From DAOPYE01 sp035352715 (GTDB lineage Bacteria > Acidobacteriota > Holophagae > Holophagales > Holophagaceae), in assembly GCA_035352715.1 (NCBI GenBank), contig DAOPYE010000042.1:1-20575 (forward strand): a DNA stretch of 20,575 nt, written 5' to 3'. The notes under the pieces are model-generated. The model ran no database searches. It was not told where the DNA came from and was given only the letters and a program-made list of their open reading frames with translations. Shown in pieces: positions 1-7,788 of the stretch (positions are counted from its first letter, which is position 1; each line of letters begins with the position of its first letter). Both the position numbers and the translations under genes were made by a program.

Positions 1-2
1 CC

Positions 3-1733
3 CGAACCTTTGATAGCTCGCAACAGCTTACGGGCACCGTGAAGGTTTTGGCTGAACCCGATGGGGTGGCTAGCCCGACCCCTGAACCCAACCGCCTGCT
101 CTATGCCATGCGCAAGGGGGTGGATGGCAGCGCTCCCGTTGGGAACAAGACCCCTGGGACCAGCATGAAAGCTGATGCTACCGTGAATTTCGATATCGGC
201 TTGAATGACGCTTGGTGGTTGACGCCATCCTTGAGCCGGTGGACGCAGGATTTGCTCAACGATTCCCGGATCGTTCAGGAGTCGACCCTTCCTGCTGGAA
301 GCCGCGTGATGGCCATCTTGGATTCCGTGTATACGTTTGCCAATGTTTTCGGGGGAGCTGCTCCCAGCACCATTGCGCTGGATCTCCACTATTGCCGGGG
401 CATTGATTACACCGGGATGGTCTATGAAATGCCCGTTGGCGTGAAGACTGTCTTTCCCGGCTCCTTTGTCGATTACCAGAAAAGCACCTATCCAACGCGC
501 TATCCGCAGGCGATGGACGATTCCATCAGCGGCGATGGGGGCAGCACCTATGGCACGGGCTATCACTTTTTCGGTGGTATCAACGGCGACGATGCCTTTG
601 ATGAAGGGATACTGTTTCCCATATTCGCCAAGAACAGCCTTATCAATGCGGGTGTGACCAACCTTCCGGTCATCAAGGCGCGTCTAGTGGGGGATGCCTC
701 GTATCGCCAGGATCTGCAGGATCTGCGTTCGGATGAAGCCCTGATGGAGGGATTCAGTCTCGCGGTTGCGGCCGATCTGCTTAAATCACCCTACCTTGCG
801 GATACCGATGGCGTTCTCGGCGGTGGATTGAAGGGGACTCATCCCATCCAGGACATCAGCCTGAAAAACCTTGGCTCCCTTAAGCGGGATCCCTTTTCCG
901 CGCCGGCGATTGCTGCCTTGGGGTGGGAGGTCATCCTGGCCTCGAACAGCCTCGCTTCTTCCGCCACTCCGTCAGAATGGGCGAGCATGAAGGCATCGGC
1001 GGCGGCCAGGTTCTTCACGCCGACGCCGAGCTATGCGAATGGCTCCACCACCATGGTGACCGATATTCCCAATGTCTTTCACCAATTGGGGAGGCTTCAG
1101 GAGGCCCAGTCCTCCACGGACTCCGTGGACCTGCAAACCATCTTCACGGATGCCAAGATCAAATCCCTGGTTTCGCCCTTTCAGATTCCCTGGCCCCGGC
1201 CGACCAACAGCACGACGGCGAACAATCCCTACACTCGATTCGTATCATCCTGGGGGACCGATCCAAACTCCCTGACAACGGTGCTGCCTTCCATGGTGCT
1301 ATCGATGGAATATGCCCATCTGGATCGGGTCGGCCAGTATCCTGGGGTCTCCTGGGGGGTGGATGATCCCTTGCAACCCACGGTTGCCAAGGGTGAGGTC
1401 TATACCTCCGTCATTACGATGAGCAAGGATGCCGTCTATTCTCTTTCGCTGAATACCTCGCCGGCCATTCCCCCGGGCGCACAGATTCAGTTGACCATCG
1501 GGCCGCCCAATACCACGGGATCCGCCACGGCTGCGGCGTTCTCGAACGGTACCACCTACGCGTTCGGTTCTGGCAGCGATGCCCAGATCTATCAAGTGGC
1601 TCTTGGAGGCGCTGGTATTGGCAGCAGCAAATATCCGCGCTTTTACTTTCCCATTCAGGTCCGGCTGGTCAGCCCAGACGTGAAGCAGGCTTCGGATATC
1701 CTGGTCACCGTCAATCTCACACCCATTCGCTGA
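3..1733 (+). CDS. Secreted-type protein of unknown function, degenerate metallopeptidase-like (5' partial)
   Basis: The frame is open to the left edge. A GTG at 39 is available, but in-frame codons continue from position 3, so the gene probably starts outside the window and any signal peptide is not visible. Numbering from the GTG, residues 1-60 read like the end of a domain with a TGTV strand. Residues 85-120 (RVMAILDSVYTF, then ALDLHYC) and 185-255 (DDAFDEGILF, later EALMEGFSLAVAADLL) follow, from memory, the layout of secreted bacterial proteins in which an HEWGH zinc motif precedes an EGF/EGW glutamate. Here the HExxH position reads FPIFAKN, so the zinc site appears lost. Residues 440-564 are Ser/Thr/Gly-rich and probably a beta-sandwich. 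The stop lies 2 nt before the PNP start, so the two may be co-transcribed. The family is not firmly recognised, and the metallopeptidase relationship is inference. Confidence 0.6.
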   Translation, partial: RTFDSSQQLTGTVKVLAEPDGVASPTPEPNRLLYAMRKGVDGSAPVGNKTPGTSMKADATVNFDIGLNDAWWLTPSLSRWTQDLLNDSRIVQESTLPAGSRVMAILDSVYTFANVFGGAAPSTIALDLHYCRGIDYTGMVYEMPVGVKTVFPGSFVDYQKSTYPTRYPQAMDDSISGDGGSTYGTGYHFFGGINGDDAFDEGILFPIFAKNSLINAGVTNLPVIKARLVGDASYRQDLQDLRSDEALMEGFSLAVAADLLKSPYLADTDGVLGGGLKGTHPIQDISLKNLGSLKRDPFSAPAIAALGWEVILASNSLASSATPSEWASMKASAAARFFTPTPSYANGSTTMVTDIPNVFHQLGRLQEAQSSTDSVDLQTIFTDAKIKSLVSPFQIPWPRPTNSTTANNPYTRFVSSWGTDPNSLTTVLPSMVLSMEYAHLDRVGQYPGVSWGVDDPLQPTVAKGEVYTSVITMSKDAVYSLSLNTSPAIPPGAQIQLTIGPPNTTGSATAAAFSNGTTYAFGSGSDAQIYQVALGGAGIGSSKYPRFYFPIQVRLVSPDVKQASDILVTVNLTPIR

Positions 1734-1735
1734 AC

Positions 1736-2551
1736 ATGCTGCCGCAGCACGCTTTCGACGCCCTGCGATCCAAAGCCCCGTTCGTGCCCGAGCTCGCCAT
1801 CGTGCTCGGGTCAGGACTGGGGGCTTTGGCGGATTGTCCTGAGGCCCGTCAAGGCGTTTCCATTGCCTTCACGGATCTGCCGGGAATTCCCCCGCAGACG
1901 GTGCAGGGGCATCTGGGCAAGCTGATCTTCTGTGAGTTGGAAGGTCGACGGGTGCTGCTGCAGGCCGGACGCTTCCATTTCTACGAAGGCTGCCCCATGT
2001 CGCTGGTGATGGCGCCCATGCGCCTTCTGGGGCGCCTGGGGGTGCAAGCCGTGCTGCACACGAATGCCGCGGGCGCGGTCAATACGGACTTCGCGGTTGG
2101 CGACTTGATGGTGATTTCAGATCACATCAATCTTCAGGGCTCGAATCCCTTGATCGGTCCCAACGTCGAGCCTGGCCCGCGGTTTCCGGATATGACGGAG
2201 GCCTACGATCGGGCGCTTCGTCAGCAGCTTCACGTCGCCGCGAAGGCGACGGGCCCTGATCTGCGAGAGGGCGTCTATCTCGCCGTTACGGGTCCCAGTT
2301 TCGAGACGCCCGCCGAGATCCGTGCCTTCCGCGCGCTGGGTGCTGACGCCGTGGGCATGAGCACCGTGCCCGAGGTCATCGTGGCGCGCCATGAGGGCAT
2401 GAAGGTCGCTGGCATCTCCTGCCTGTGCAACATGGCCGCAGGCATCCTGGATCAGCCGCTGACGCACCAGGAAGTGCTGGATGCCGGGGCCGCCGCCTCC
2501 GTGCGCTTCGAGGCGTTGGTTCGCCGCTTCGTGCGGGACTTGGTGATCTAG
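1736..2551 (+). CDS. punA: Purine nucleoside phosphorylase, trimeric class (PunA-like)
   Basis: This cytoplasmic salvage enzyme cleaves purine nucleosides with phosphate to the free base and (deoxy)ribose-1-phosphate. The 271-residue length is typical of the trimeric (PNP-I/MTAP) class. Visible motifs are the phosphate loop GSGLG at 25-29, QGH at 57-59, GRFHFYEG at 78-85, the TNAAG segment at 109-113, GPSFET at 186-191 with the base-contacting Glu190, GMSTVPE at 207-213, and CNMAAG at 231-236. Asn232 sits where human PNP has Asn243, which favours 6-oxopurines (inosine, guanosine) over adenosine or MTA. The ATG lies 2 nt after the preceding stop without an obvious Shine-Dalgarno sequence, so translation may be coupled. 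mutL follows 9 nt after the stop. The exact symbol (punA or deoD-like) is a naming choice; the family is clear. Confidence 0.95.
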   Translation: MLPQHAFDALRSKAPFVPELAIVLGSGLGALADCPEARQGVSIAFTDLPGIPPQTVQGHLGKLIFCELEGRRVLLQAGRFHFYEGCPMSLVMAPMRLLGRLGVQAVLHTNAAGAVNTDFAVGDLMVISDHINLQGSNPLIGPNVEPGPRFPDMTEAYDRALRQQLHVAAKATGPDLREGVYLAVTGPSFETPAEIRAFRALGADAVGMSTVPEVIVARHEGMKVAGISCLCNMAAGILDQPLTHQEVLDAGAAASVRFEALVRRFVRDLVI

Positions 2552-2560
2552 ACTGGAGGG

Positions 2561-4360
2561 ATGCCCCGCATCCGCGTCCTTTCAGATCATGTGGCCAACC
2601 AGATCGCCGCCGGCGAAGTGGTGGAGCGTCCGGCCTCCATCTTGAAAGAGCTGGTCGAGAATGCGCTGGATGCCGGCGCCACGCGCCTGGAGCTTGCTTG
2701 GGAGGATGGCGGCAAGCGCTTGCTGGAAGTGGCCGATGATGGCACGGGCATGGGGCGCGACGATCTCTACCTGGCCCTGGAGCGACACGCGACCAGCAAG
2801 GTGCGCACCGCGGATGATCTGGGCCATCTGGCGAGTTTCGGCTTTCGCGGCGAGGCCCTGCCTTCCATCGCGTCCGTCACGCGCTTCGAGCTGACGAGCG
2901 CCGAGGAGGATGGTGCCGGGAATCGCCTGCGTTGCGAGTTTGGCGTGATCAAGGATGTCCAGCCCGCGCCCCGTTCGCATGGCACGACGGTGACCGTGCG
3001 CGATCTCTTCGCCCAGCTTCCTGCCCGCAAGCGCTTCTTGAAATCATCGGATACCGAACACGCCCATCTATGGTCCGTCGCGACCCGCATGGCGCTTTCG
3101 ACACCGCATGTCCATTGGGCCATCCGCAGCGACCGGGGGCAGTCGCTGGTGCTGCCGCCCGTGAGCGATCCGGGCGAGCGGCTGGCGGCCCTGCTGGGAG
3201 AGAAATTCAGCGCCCTGCGCGGATTCGTCGAGGGCCAAGCGCCATGGATGCTGCGTGGCTATCTGTCGCCGCCCGAATTGAGCTTCCGCGATCGCGGCCA
3301 TCTCTACCTGTTCGTCAATGGCCGCGTGGTTCGCGATCGTTTACTGCTGGCAGCCCTGGCGAATGGTTGGGAGGGATTCTTCCCCAAGGGCGCCTACCCC
3401 GCCGTGTTGCTGTTCCTGGATATCCCGCCCGAGGCTGTGGACGTGAACGTCCACCCCACCAAGGCCGAGGTTCGTTTCCGCGAGCCACAGCGCATCTTTC
3501 CCTGGGTCAGTCGCGCCCTGCGCGAGGCCTGGGAACAGATGCGCGGCGGACCCGCTTCGGTCCTGGAGCTTCCCCCGAAACCCGCCGAGGTGGAGCTGGA
3601 GGGCGCTATCGCGCCCGCCGCCCCCACGCATCCGCGCCTATGGCACGAGCCGTCCGCGATCGCAGGGACGCGCGCCTTCGCAGATGCCTATGAAACGCGG
3701 CTGGATCAGCCCTTCGCGCATCGTCCCTTGGATATCCGCGCTGCTGAAGCCGTTGAATCCCCTGATGCGTTTTCCAGCCCCGCCATCCGCTACCTGGGAA
3801 GTTTCGACGGAACCTACCTGCTGGCCGAAGCCCGGGGCGAGCAGGAGCCGGAACTGTGGATCGTGGATCAGCACGTCGCCCATGAGCGGATTCTCTACGA
3901 GCGGCTGTTCCTGCGTCGGCACCTTCCGGCCGTTCAGTCGCTCCTCCCGCCGCGCGTCGTCCAGATCGGGCCCGCGGCCTTTGCCCGCCTTCACCCCTTT
4001 CTGGATGGGCTCCTCCAGGCCGGGATGGATATCGAACCCTTTGGAGAGGATGCCCTGGTCGTGCGCGGCCTGCCGGATTTCCTGGTGGATCGCGACCCCG
4101 AATCTTTGCTGGAGGATCTGATCGCGCGCCTGGAGGGCGAGGGCAAGATCGACCTTGAAATCTTCCGCCGCGATCTGAACGCCGAGCTCGCCTGCCGCAG
4201 CGCCATCAAGAAGCACGAGCGGCTCCAGCCCGAGCTGGCCCAGCGTCTTCTGGAAGATCTCATGGCCTGCCAGGTTCCCCACACCTGCCCCCACGGCAGG
4301 CCGGTGATCAAGAAACTGGGCCGAGGCGAACTGGAGCGCAGCTTTGGCAGACGGGTCTGA
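2561..4360 (+). CDS. mutL: DNA mismatch repair protein MutL, endonuclease type
   Basis: MutL links mismatch recognition by MutS to strand incision. The N-terminal GHKL ATPase shows IAAGEVVERP (15-24), catalytic Glu30 and Asn34 in KELVEN, DDGTGM (59-64), GFRGEAL (94-100) and the DVNVHPTKAEVRF segment near 294-306. A Pro/Ala-rich linker (about 330-405) leads to the C-terminal dimerisation/nuclease domain. That domain has DQHVAHERILYE (436-447), ACR (544-546), CPHGRP (576-581) and FGRR (595-598), the metal-binding set of nicking MutL proteins. The first motif has Val where the consensus DQHA has Ala. Length (599 aa) is normal. No mutS or mutH is nearby, and an endonuclease MutL would not need MutH. 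The start fits family N-termini, but GGAGG at 2555-2559 is only 1 nt from the ATG, unusually close. Confidence 0.98.
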   Translation: MPRIRVLSDHVANQIAAGEVVERPASILKELVENALDAGATRLELAWEDGGKRLLEVADDGTGMGRDDLYLALERHATSKVRTADDLGHLASFGFRGEALPSIASVTRFELTSAEEDGAGNRLRCEFGVIKDVQPAPRSHGTTVTVRDLFAQLPARKRFLKSSDTEHAHLWSVATRMALSTPHVHWAIRSDRGQSLVLPPVSDPGERLAALLGEKFSALRGFVEGQAPWMLRGYLSPPELSFRDRGHLYLFVNGRVVRDRLLLAALANGWEGFFPKGAYPAVLLFLDIPPEAVDVNVHPTKAEVRFREPQRIFPWVSRALREAWEQMRGGPASVLELPPKPAEVELEGAIAPAAPTHPRLWHEPSAIAGTRAFADAYETRLDQPFAHRPLDIRAAEAVESPDAFSSPAIRYLGSFDGTYLLAEARGEQEPELWIVDQHVAHERILYERLFLRRHLPAVQSLLPPRVVQIGPAAFARLHPFLDGLLQAGMDIEPFGEDALVVRGLPDFLVDRDPESLLEDLIARLEGEGKIDLEIFRRDLNAELACRSAIKKHERLQPELAQRLLEDLMACQVPHTCPHGRPVIKKLGRGELERSFGRRV

Positions 4361-4419
4361 GATTTGCTTCAAGCCTGGAGCTGTGTCAAACCTGTGTTGA
4401 ATTTGCCTGGATCCCGCCC

Positions 4420-5202
4420 ATGAATTCATCCATCAAGACCGTCATCCTGGCTGGTGGGCTTGGAACCCGCTTGAGCGAGGAAACCGTCGTCAAGCCCAAG
4501 CCCATGGTGGAAATTGGCGGGCAACCCATCCTGTGGCACATTCTGAAGATCTACGCAGCCGCAGGTTTCGACGAGTTTCTGTTGGCTTTGGGCTACAAGG
4601 GCGAACTGATCAAAGAGTATTTCTTGCGGTACCACGCCATGCGGGCTGATCTGAGCCTGGATCTTGCCACGGGCGGCGTTCGCTACCACGACCGGGAGGC
4701 CGAGAATTGGCGGGTCCATCTTCTGGATACCGGGCCGCACACGCAGACGGGCGGGCGTTTGAAGCGACTGGCGCCGTGGCTTGAGGGCGATACGTTCATG
4801 ATGACCTACGGGGATGGCGTGGCGGATCTGGATGTCCGCAAGGTTCTGGAATTCCATCGCAGCCATGGAAAGCTGGCTACGGTCACCGCCGTTCGACCGC
4901 CCGCGCGCTTTGGCGGCATCGTGATGGATGGGGATCAGGTATCCGGATTTGCCGAGAAGCCTCAGACCGGCGAGGGCTGGATCAACGGTGGATTCTTCGT
5001 GCTGGATCGGCGGGTCCTCGATTACATCGATGGGGATGATACGCCCTGGGAAGCCGAGCCTTTGAACCGCTTGACCCACGAGGGGCAATTGATGGCCTAT
5101 CGCCACGAGGGTTTCTGGCAGCCCATGGATACGCTGCGGGAAAAGAACCTGCTGGAAGATCTTTGGGCGTCAGGCCACGCGCCATGGAGGCTGTGGGCAT
5201 GA
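4420..5202 (+). CDS. rfbF: Glucose-1-phosphate cytidylyltransferase
   Basis: The enzyme makes CDP-glucose from glucose-1-phosphate and CTP, the entry step to CDP-3,6-dideoxyhexoses used in O-antigen and other surface glycans. It is a cytoplasmic nucleotidyltransferase of 260 residues, the usual size. Visible features are the pyrophosphorylase signature AGGLGTRL (11-18), KPKPMVEIGG (25-34) with the sugar-phosphate-binding Lys, TYGDGVAD (129-136) with metal-binding Asp132, and AEKP (178-181). The ETVVKPKP wording and the YHDREAENWRVHLLDTG segment (89-105) are characteristic of RfbF rather than RmlA or GalU. The stop overlaps the next start by 4 nt (ATGA). The 59-nt gap after mutL makes a separate promoter here plausible, though no convincing -35/-10 pair is seen. 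Confidence 0.95.
   Translation: MNSSIKTVILAGGLGTRLSEETVVKPKPMVEIGGQPILWHILKIYAAAGFDEFLLALGYKGELIKEYFLRYHAMRADLSLDLATGGVRYHDREAENWRVHLLDTGPHTQTGGRLKRLAPWLEGDTFMMTYGDGVADLDVRKVLEFHRSHGKLATVTAVRPPARFGGIVMDGDQVSGFAEKPQTGEGWINGGFFVLDRRVLDYIDGDDTPWEAEPLNRLTHEGQLMAYRHEGFWQPMDTLREKNLLEDLWASGHAPWRLWA
5186..5190 (+). promoter_or_regulatory. Ribosome binding site fixing the rfbG-like start
   Basis: GGAGG lies 8 nt before the ATG at 5199, which also overlaps the rfbF stop as ATGA. This favours 5199 over the in-frame upstream TTG at 5163 and ATG at 5184. Confidence 0.7.
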
Positions 5203-6176
5203 ACGGGACGGGTAAACACGTCTTTGTCACCGGTGCCACCGGGCTGGTGGGATCATGGCTCTGCCGCCGACTGCTGGCCGAGGGCGCTCAGGTCGCGGTC
5301 CTGGTGAGAGATTGGGATCCGCAAAGCGAGCTGATCCGAAGCGGCGATATTCAGCGGTGCAGCGTTGTCTCCGGCGAGCTGGAGGACTACGCCACGCTGG
5401 AGCGCGCCATCAGCGCCCATGAGATCGAGGTCGTCTTCCATCTGGGCGCCCAGGCCATCGTGGGCACGGCGTTGCACAGCCCGCTGCACACCTTCGAGAG
5501 CAATATCCGTGGCACCTACAACCTGCTGGAAGCCTGCCGTGTCCATTCCTCCCTGGTGAAGGGGGTTGTGGTGGCCTCCAGTGACAAGGCCTATGGCGAA
5601 TCCTTGGTGCTGCCGTACACGGAGGACATGCCCGCGCAGGGCAGGCATCCCTACGATGTCTCCAAGAGTTGCACGGATCTGCTCGCCCAGACCTATGCCC
5701 AGACCTACGGGCTGCCAATCGCCATCGCCCGCTGCGGCAATATCTTCGGTGGGGCGGACCTCAACTGGAGCCGCATCGTGCCCGGCACCATCCGACTGGC
5801 GCTGGAAGGCAAGCCGCCCGTGCTGCGTTCCGACGGAACGTTCATCCGCGACTACATCTATGTCGAGGACGTGGTGGACGCCTATCTCGCCCTTGCGGAG
5901 AACGCGGATCGGGAAGGCGTGCGGGGCGAGGCGTTCAACTTCAGTCCAGAGAAGCCCCTGAACGTGCTGGAGATCACGCGCCTGGTGCTGGACGCCATGG
6001 GGCGCAGCGACCTGGAACCCGTCATCCAGAACACAGCTAGGGCCGAGATCAAGGACCAGTATCTGGATGCCTCCAAGGCCATGCGCGTATTGGGATGGTC
6101 CTGTCGGCGCAGCCTGAAGGAAGGTCTGGAATCCACGGTCGCCTGGTACCGCCAATTCCTTGCGGAGGCCCGATGA
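5199..6176 (+). CDS. rfbG: CDP-glucose 4,6-dehydratase-like SDR
   Basis: This probably converts CDP-glucose to CDP-4-keto-6-deoxyglucose with bound NAD. It is an extended short-chain dehydrogenase of 325 residues. The Rossmann motif is GATGLVG (12-18). The active site shows SSDK (127-130), with the Asp-Lys pair typical of RfbG-type enzymes rather than the Asp-Glu of RmlB, and Y152xxxK156 in YDVSK. The NIFGGADLNWSRIVP segment (181-195) also resembles RfbG. It is somewhat shorter than enterobacterial RfbG (about 357 aa) and its N-terminal wording is more epimerase-like. Assignment therefore rests partly on its position between rfbF and rfbH, to both of which it is coupled by 4-nt overlaps. A general NAD-dependent epimerase/dehydratase is the alternative. 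Confidence 0.8.
   Translation: MNGTGKHVFVTGATGLVGSWLCRRLLAEGAQVAVLVRDWDPQSELIRSGDIQRCSVVSGELEDYATLERAISAHEIEVVFHLGAQAIVGTALHSPLHTFESNIRGTYNLLEACRVHSSLVKGVVVASSDKAYGESLVLPYTEDMPAQGRHPYDVSKSCTDLLAQTYAQTYGLPIAIARCGNIFGGADLNWSRIVPGTIRLALEGKPPVLRSDGTFIRDYIYVEDVVDAYLALAENADREGVRGEAFNFSPEKPLNVLEITRLVLDAMGRSDLEPVIQNTARAEIKDQYLDASKAMRVLGWSCRRSLKEGLESTVAWYRQFLAEAR
6164..6168 (+). promoter_or_regulatory. Ribosome binding site of rfbH
   Basis: GGAGG lies 4 nt before the ATG at 6173, inside the end of the preceding gene. Together with the ATGA overlap it fixes the rfbH start and excludes the 26-residue upstream extension. Confidence 0.7.
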
Positions 6177-7492
6177 GCGCGGAAGCCCTGCGGCAGCAAA
6201 TCCTGGATCTGGTGGCCCATTACCATGCGGCCCAGTGGCCGGAGAAGCCCTTCCAGATGGGGGACGCCGTGCCCGTGAGCGGGAAGGTCTTCGATGCGAA
6301 GGATCTGCAAAGCCTTGTGGATGCCAGTTTGGACTTCTGGCTCACCACCGGGCGCTTCGCGCGAGAATTCGAAGCGCGCTTCGCGTCCTTCATGGAGCAG
6401 AAGCACTGCCTGCTGGTGAACTCCGGTTCCAGCGCCAATTTGCTGGCCCTCACGGCCCTGACGGACGCGAGCCTGGGGCGGCGGCGCCTTCTGCCCGGTG
6501 ACGAGGTCATCACCTGCGCCACGGGATTCCCCACCACCGTGAATCCGATCCTGCAGAACCAGCTCGTGCCCGTATTCCTGGATGCCCATATTCCCAGCTA
6601 CAACATGGACGTCAGCCGCCTGGAGGAGGCCATCGGTCCCCGCACCAAGGCCATCATGCTGGCGCATACCCTGGGCAATCCTTTCGATCTGGATGTCGTC
6701 ATGGATGTGGCCCGGCGGCACGAGCTTTGGGTGGTGGAGGATTGCTGCGACGCCGTGGGTGCGAAGTACCGCGGCCGCAGCGTCGGTACCTTCGGCGATC
6801 TCGCCACCACGAGCTTCTACCCCGCCCACCACATCACCATGGGCGAGGGCGGCGCGGTACTCACCTCGAACGCTCAACTGAGGCGCATCGTCGAGAGCCT
6901 GCGCGACTGGGGCCGCGACTGCTGGTGCGAACCCGGATGCGACAACACCTGTCAAAAACGCTTCGACTGGCAGTTGGGCGAACTGCCCCAGGGCTACGAC
7001 CACAAGTACACCTACAGCCGCATCGGGTACAACCTGAAGGCAACCGATATGCAAGCCGCCGTGGGCGTCTCGCAGTTGGAGAAGCTGCCGAGCTTCATCA
7101 AGACTCGACAGGTTAACTTCACCTATCTGCGCGAGCGCCTAACCTCTCTCGAGGAATATCTGATCCTTCCCGAGGCCACCCCCAGCAGCGAGCCCAGCTG
7201 GTTCGGCTTTCCCATCACTCTGCGAGATACATCGCCCAAGAACCGTAACGAGATCATTCGGGTCCTGGATGCTGCAAAGATTGGGACCCGTCTGCTCTTC
7301 GGCGGCAATCTGCTGCGGCAACCGGCGTACCAGGGTGTGCCAAGGCGAGTGGCAGGCCCCCTGGAGATCAGCGACCGGATCATGGGGCAGACCTTCTGGG
7401 TTGGACTTTATCCCGGACTCGACCAGGAGCACCTTGAGTTCACTACTGCGTGCCTGGAGGATGCATTCCTGAGGACCGGCGAGTTCCGATGA
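6173..7492 (+). CDS. rfbH: CDP-4-keto-6-deoxyglucose-3-dehydrase E1 (PLP/[2Fe-2S])
   Basis: E1 removes the C3 hydroxyl of CDP-4-keto-6-deoxyglucose through a PMP-glucoseen intermediate, which a ferredoxin-type reductase (E3) then reduces. This commits the sugar to the 3,6-dideoxyhexose series. The 439-residue protein has the DegT/aminotransferase fold (NSGSSANLLALTAL near 83-96, VEDCCDAVG at 188-196). Its diagnostic change is His220 in PAHHITMGEGG, in place of the Schiff-base lysine. Cys192, Cys250, Cys252 and Cys260 give exactly the C-X57-C-X1-C-X7-C spacing known for the E1 [2Fe-2S] cluster; Cys256 is an extra cysteine. It overlaps the previous gene by 4 nt. No E3 reductase (RfbI/AscD/YerD-like) and no downstream reductase or epimerase is seen, so the final sugar (paratose, abequose, ascarylose, yersiniose or other) cannot be told. 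Confidence 0.95.
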   Translation: MSAEALRQQILDLVAHYHAAQWPEKPFQMGDAVPVSGKVFDAKDLQSLVDASLDFWLTTGRFAREFEARFASFMEQKHCLLVNSGSSANLLALTALTDASLGRRRLLPGDEVITCATGFPTTVNPILQNQLVPVFLDAHIPSYNMDVSRLEEAIGPRTKAIMLAHTLGNPFDLDVVMDVARRHELWVVEDCCDAVGAKYRGRSVGTFGDLATTSFYPAHHITMGEGGAVLTSNAQLRRIVESLRDWGRDCWCEPGCDNTCQKRFDWQLGELPQGYDHKYTYSRIGYNLKATDMQAAVGVSQLEKLPSFIKTRQVNFTYLRERLTSLEEYLILPEATPSSEPSWFGFPITLRDTSPKNRNEIIRVLDAAKIGTRLLFGGNLLRQPAYQGVPRRVAGPLEISDRIMGQTFWVGLYPGLDQEHLEFTTACLEDAFLRTGEFR

Positions 7493-7788
7493 CTGCTCTG
7501 CCTGGGGCGGGCCTGGAACAAGCATTGGAGGAAGGACGCGAGGATTCTCTTTTACATCCACGAGAAAACGGTTTCGAGTGGGCCTTGTCTGTCCTTTTGT
7601 CTGTGGGTTCTGGGCAGATGCACCGGCCAGTGAGGTCGACCAGACAACCTGATGAGACATCTGCTCCTAGGCAAGCGGGGCTGCTTCCAGGCTGGCGATC
7701 CAGTGCTTTCCTGTGTCCACTTGGCCGCGTTGGGGAAGGGGCAAGGGAGGTAGGGGGCCTCCCATGGGGACGGTGGGTTGGAGATTGT
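7493..7788. other. Gap between convergent operons, no confident gene
   Basis: This 296-nt stretch separates the end of rfbH from the end of the minus-strand radical SAM gene. An open frame begins at ATG 7489 in an ATGA overlap with the rfbH stop and runs to 7947. Its codons show weak third-position GC preference, its product is not recognised, and its 3' half is antisense to the radical SAM gene, so it is not called. A TTGTCTGT octamer occurs twice around 7584-7602. No tRNA, IS end or T-tract terminator was seen. Confidence 0.6.
7745..7763. other. GC-rich hairpin between convergent genes
   Basis: GGGAGG (7745-7750) pairs with CCTCCC (7758-7763) around a 7-nt loop. The position, between two convergent operons, suits a bidirectional stop. 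There is no T-run on either side, so it is not a standard intrinsic terminator, and the 6-bp stem could be chance in G-rich DNA. Confidence 0.25.

Noticed and set aside
4361..4419. Promoter for rfbF
   Set aside because: TTG-containing hexamers exist (for example near 4364), but no -10 element at proper spacing could be identified by eye.
5882..7054. 390-codon minus-strand frame opposite rfbG and rfbH
   Set aside because: It spans the junction of two well-supported genes and has no family signature.
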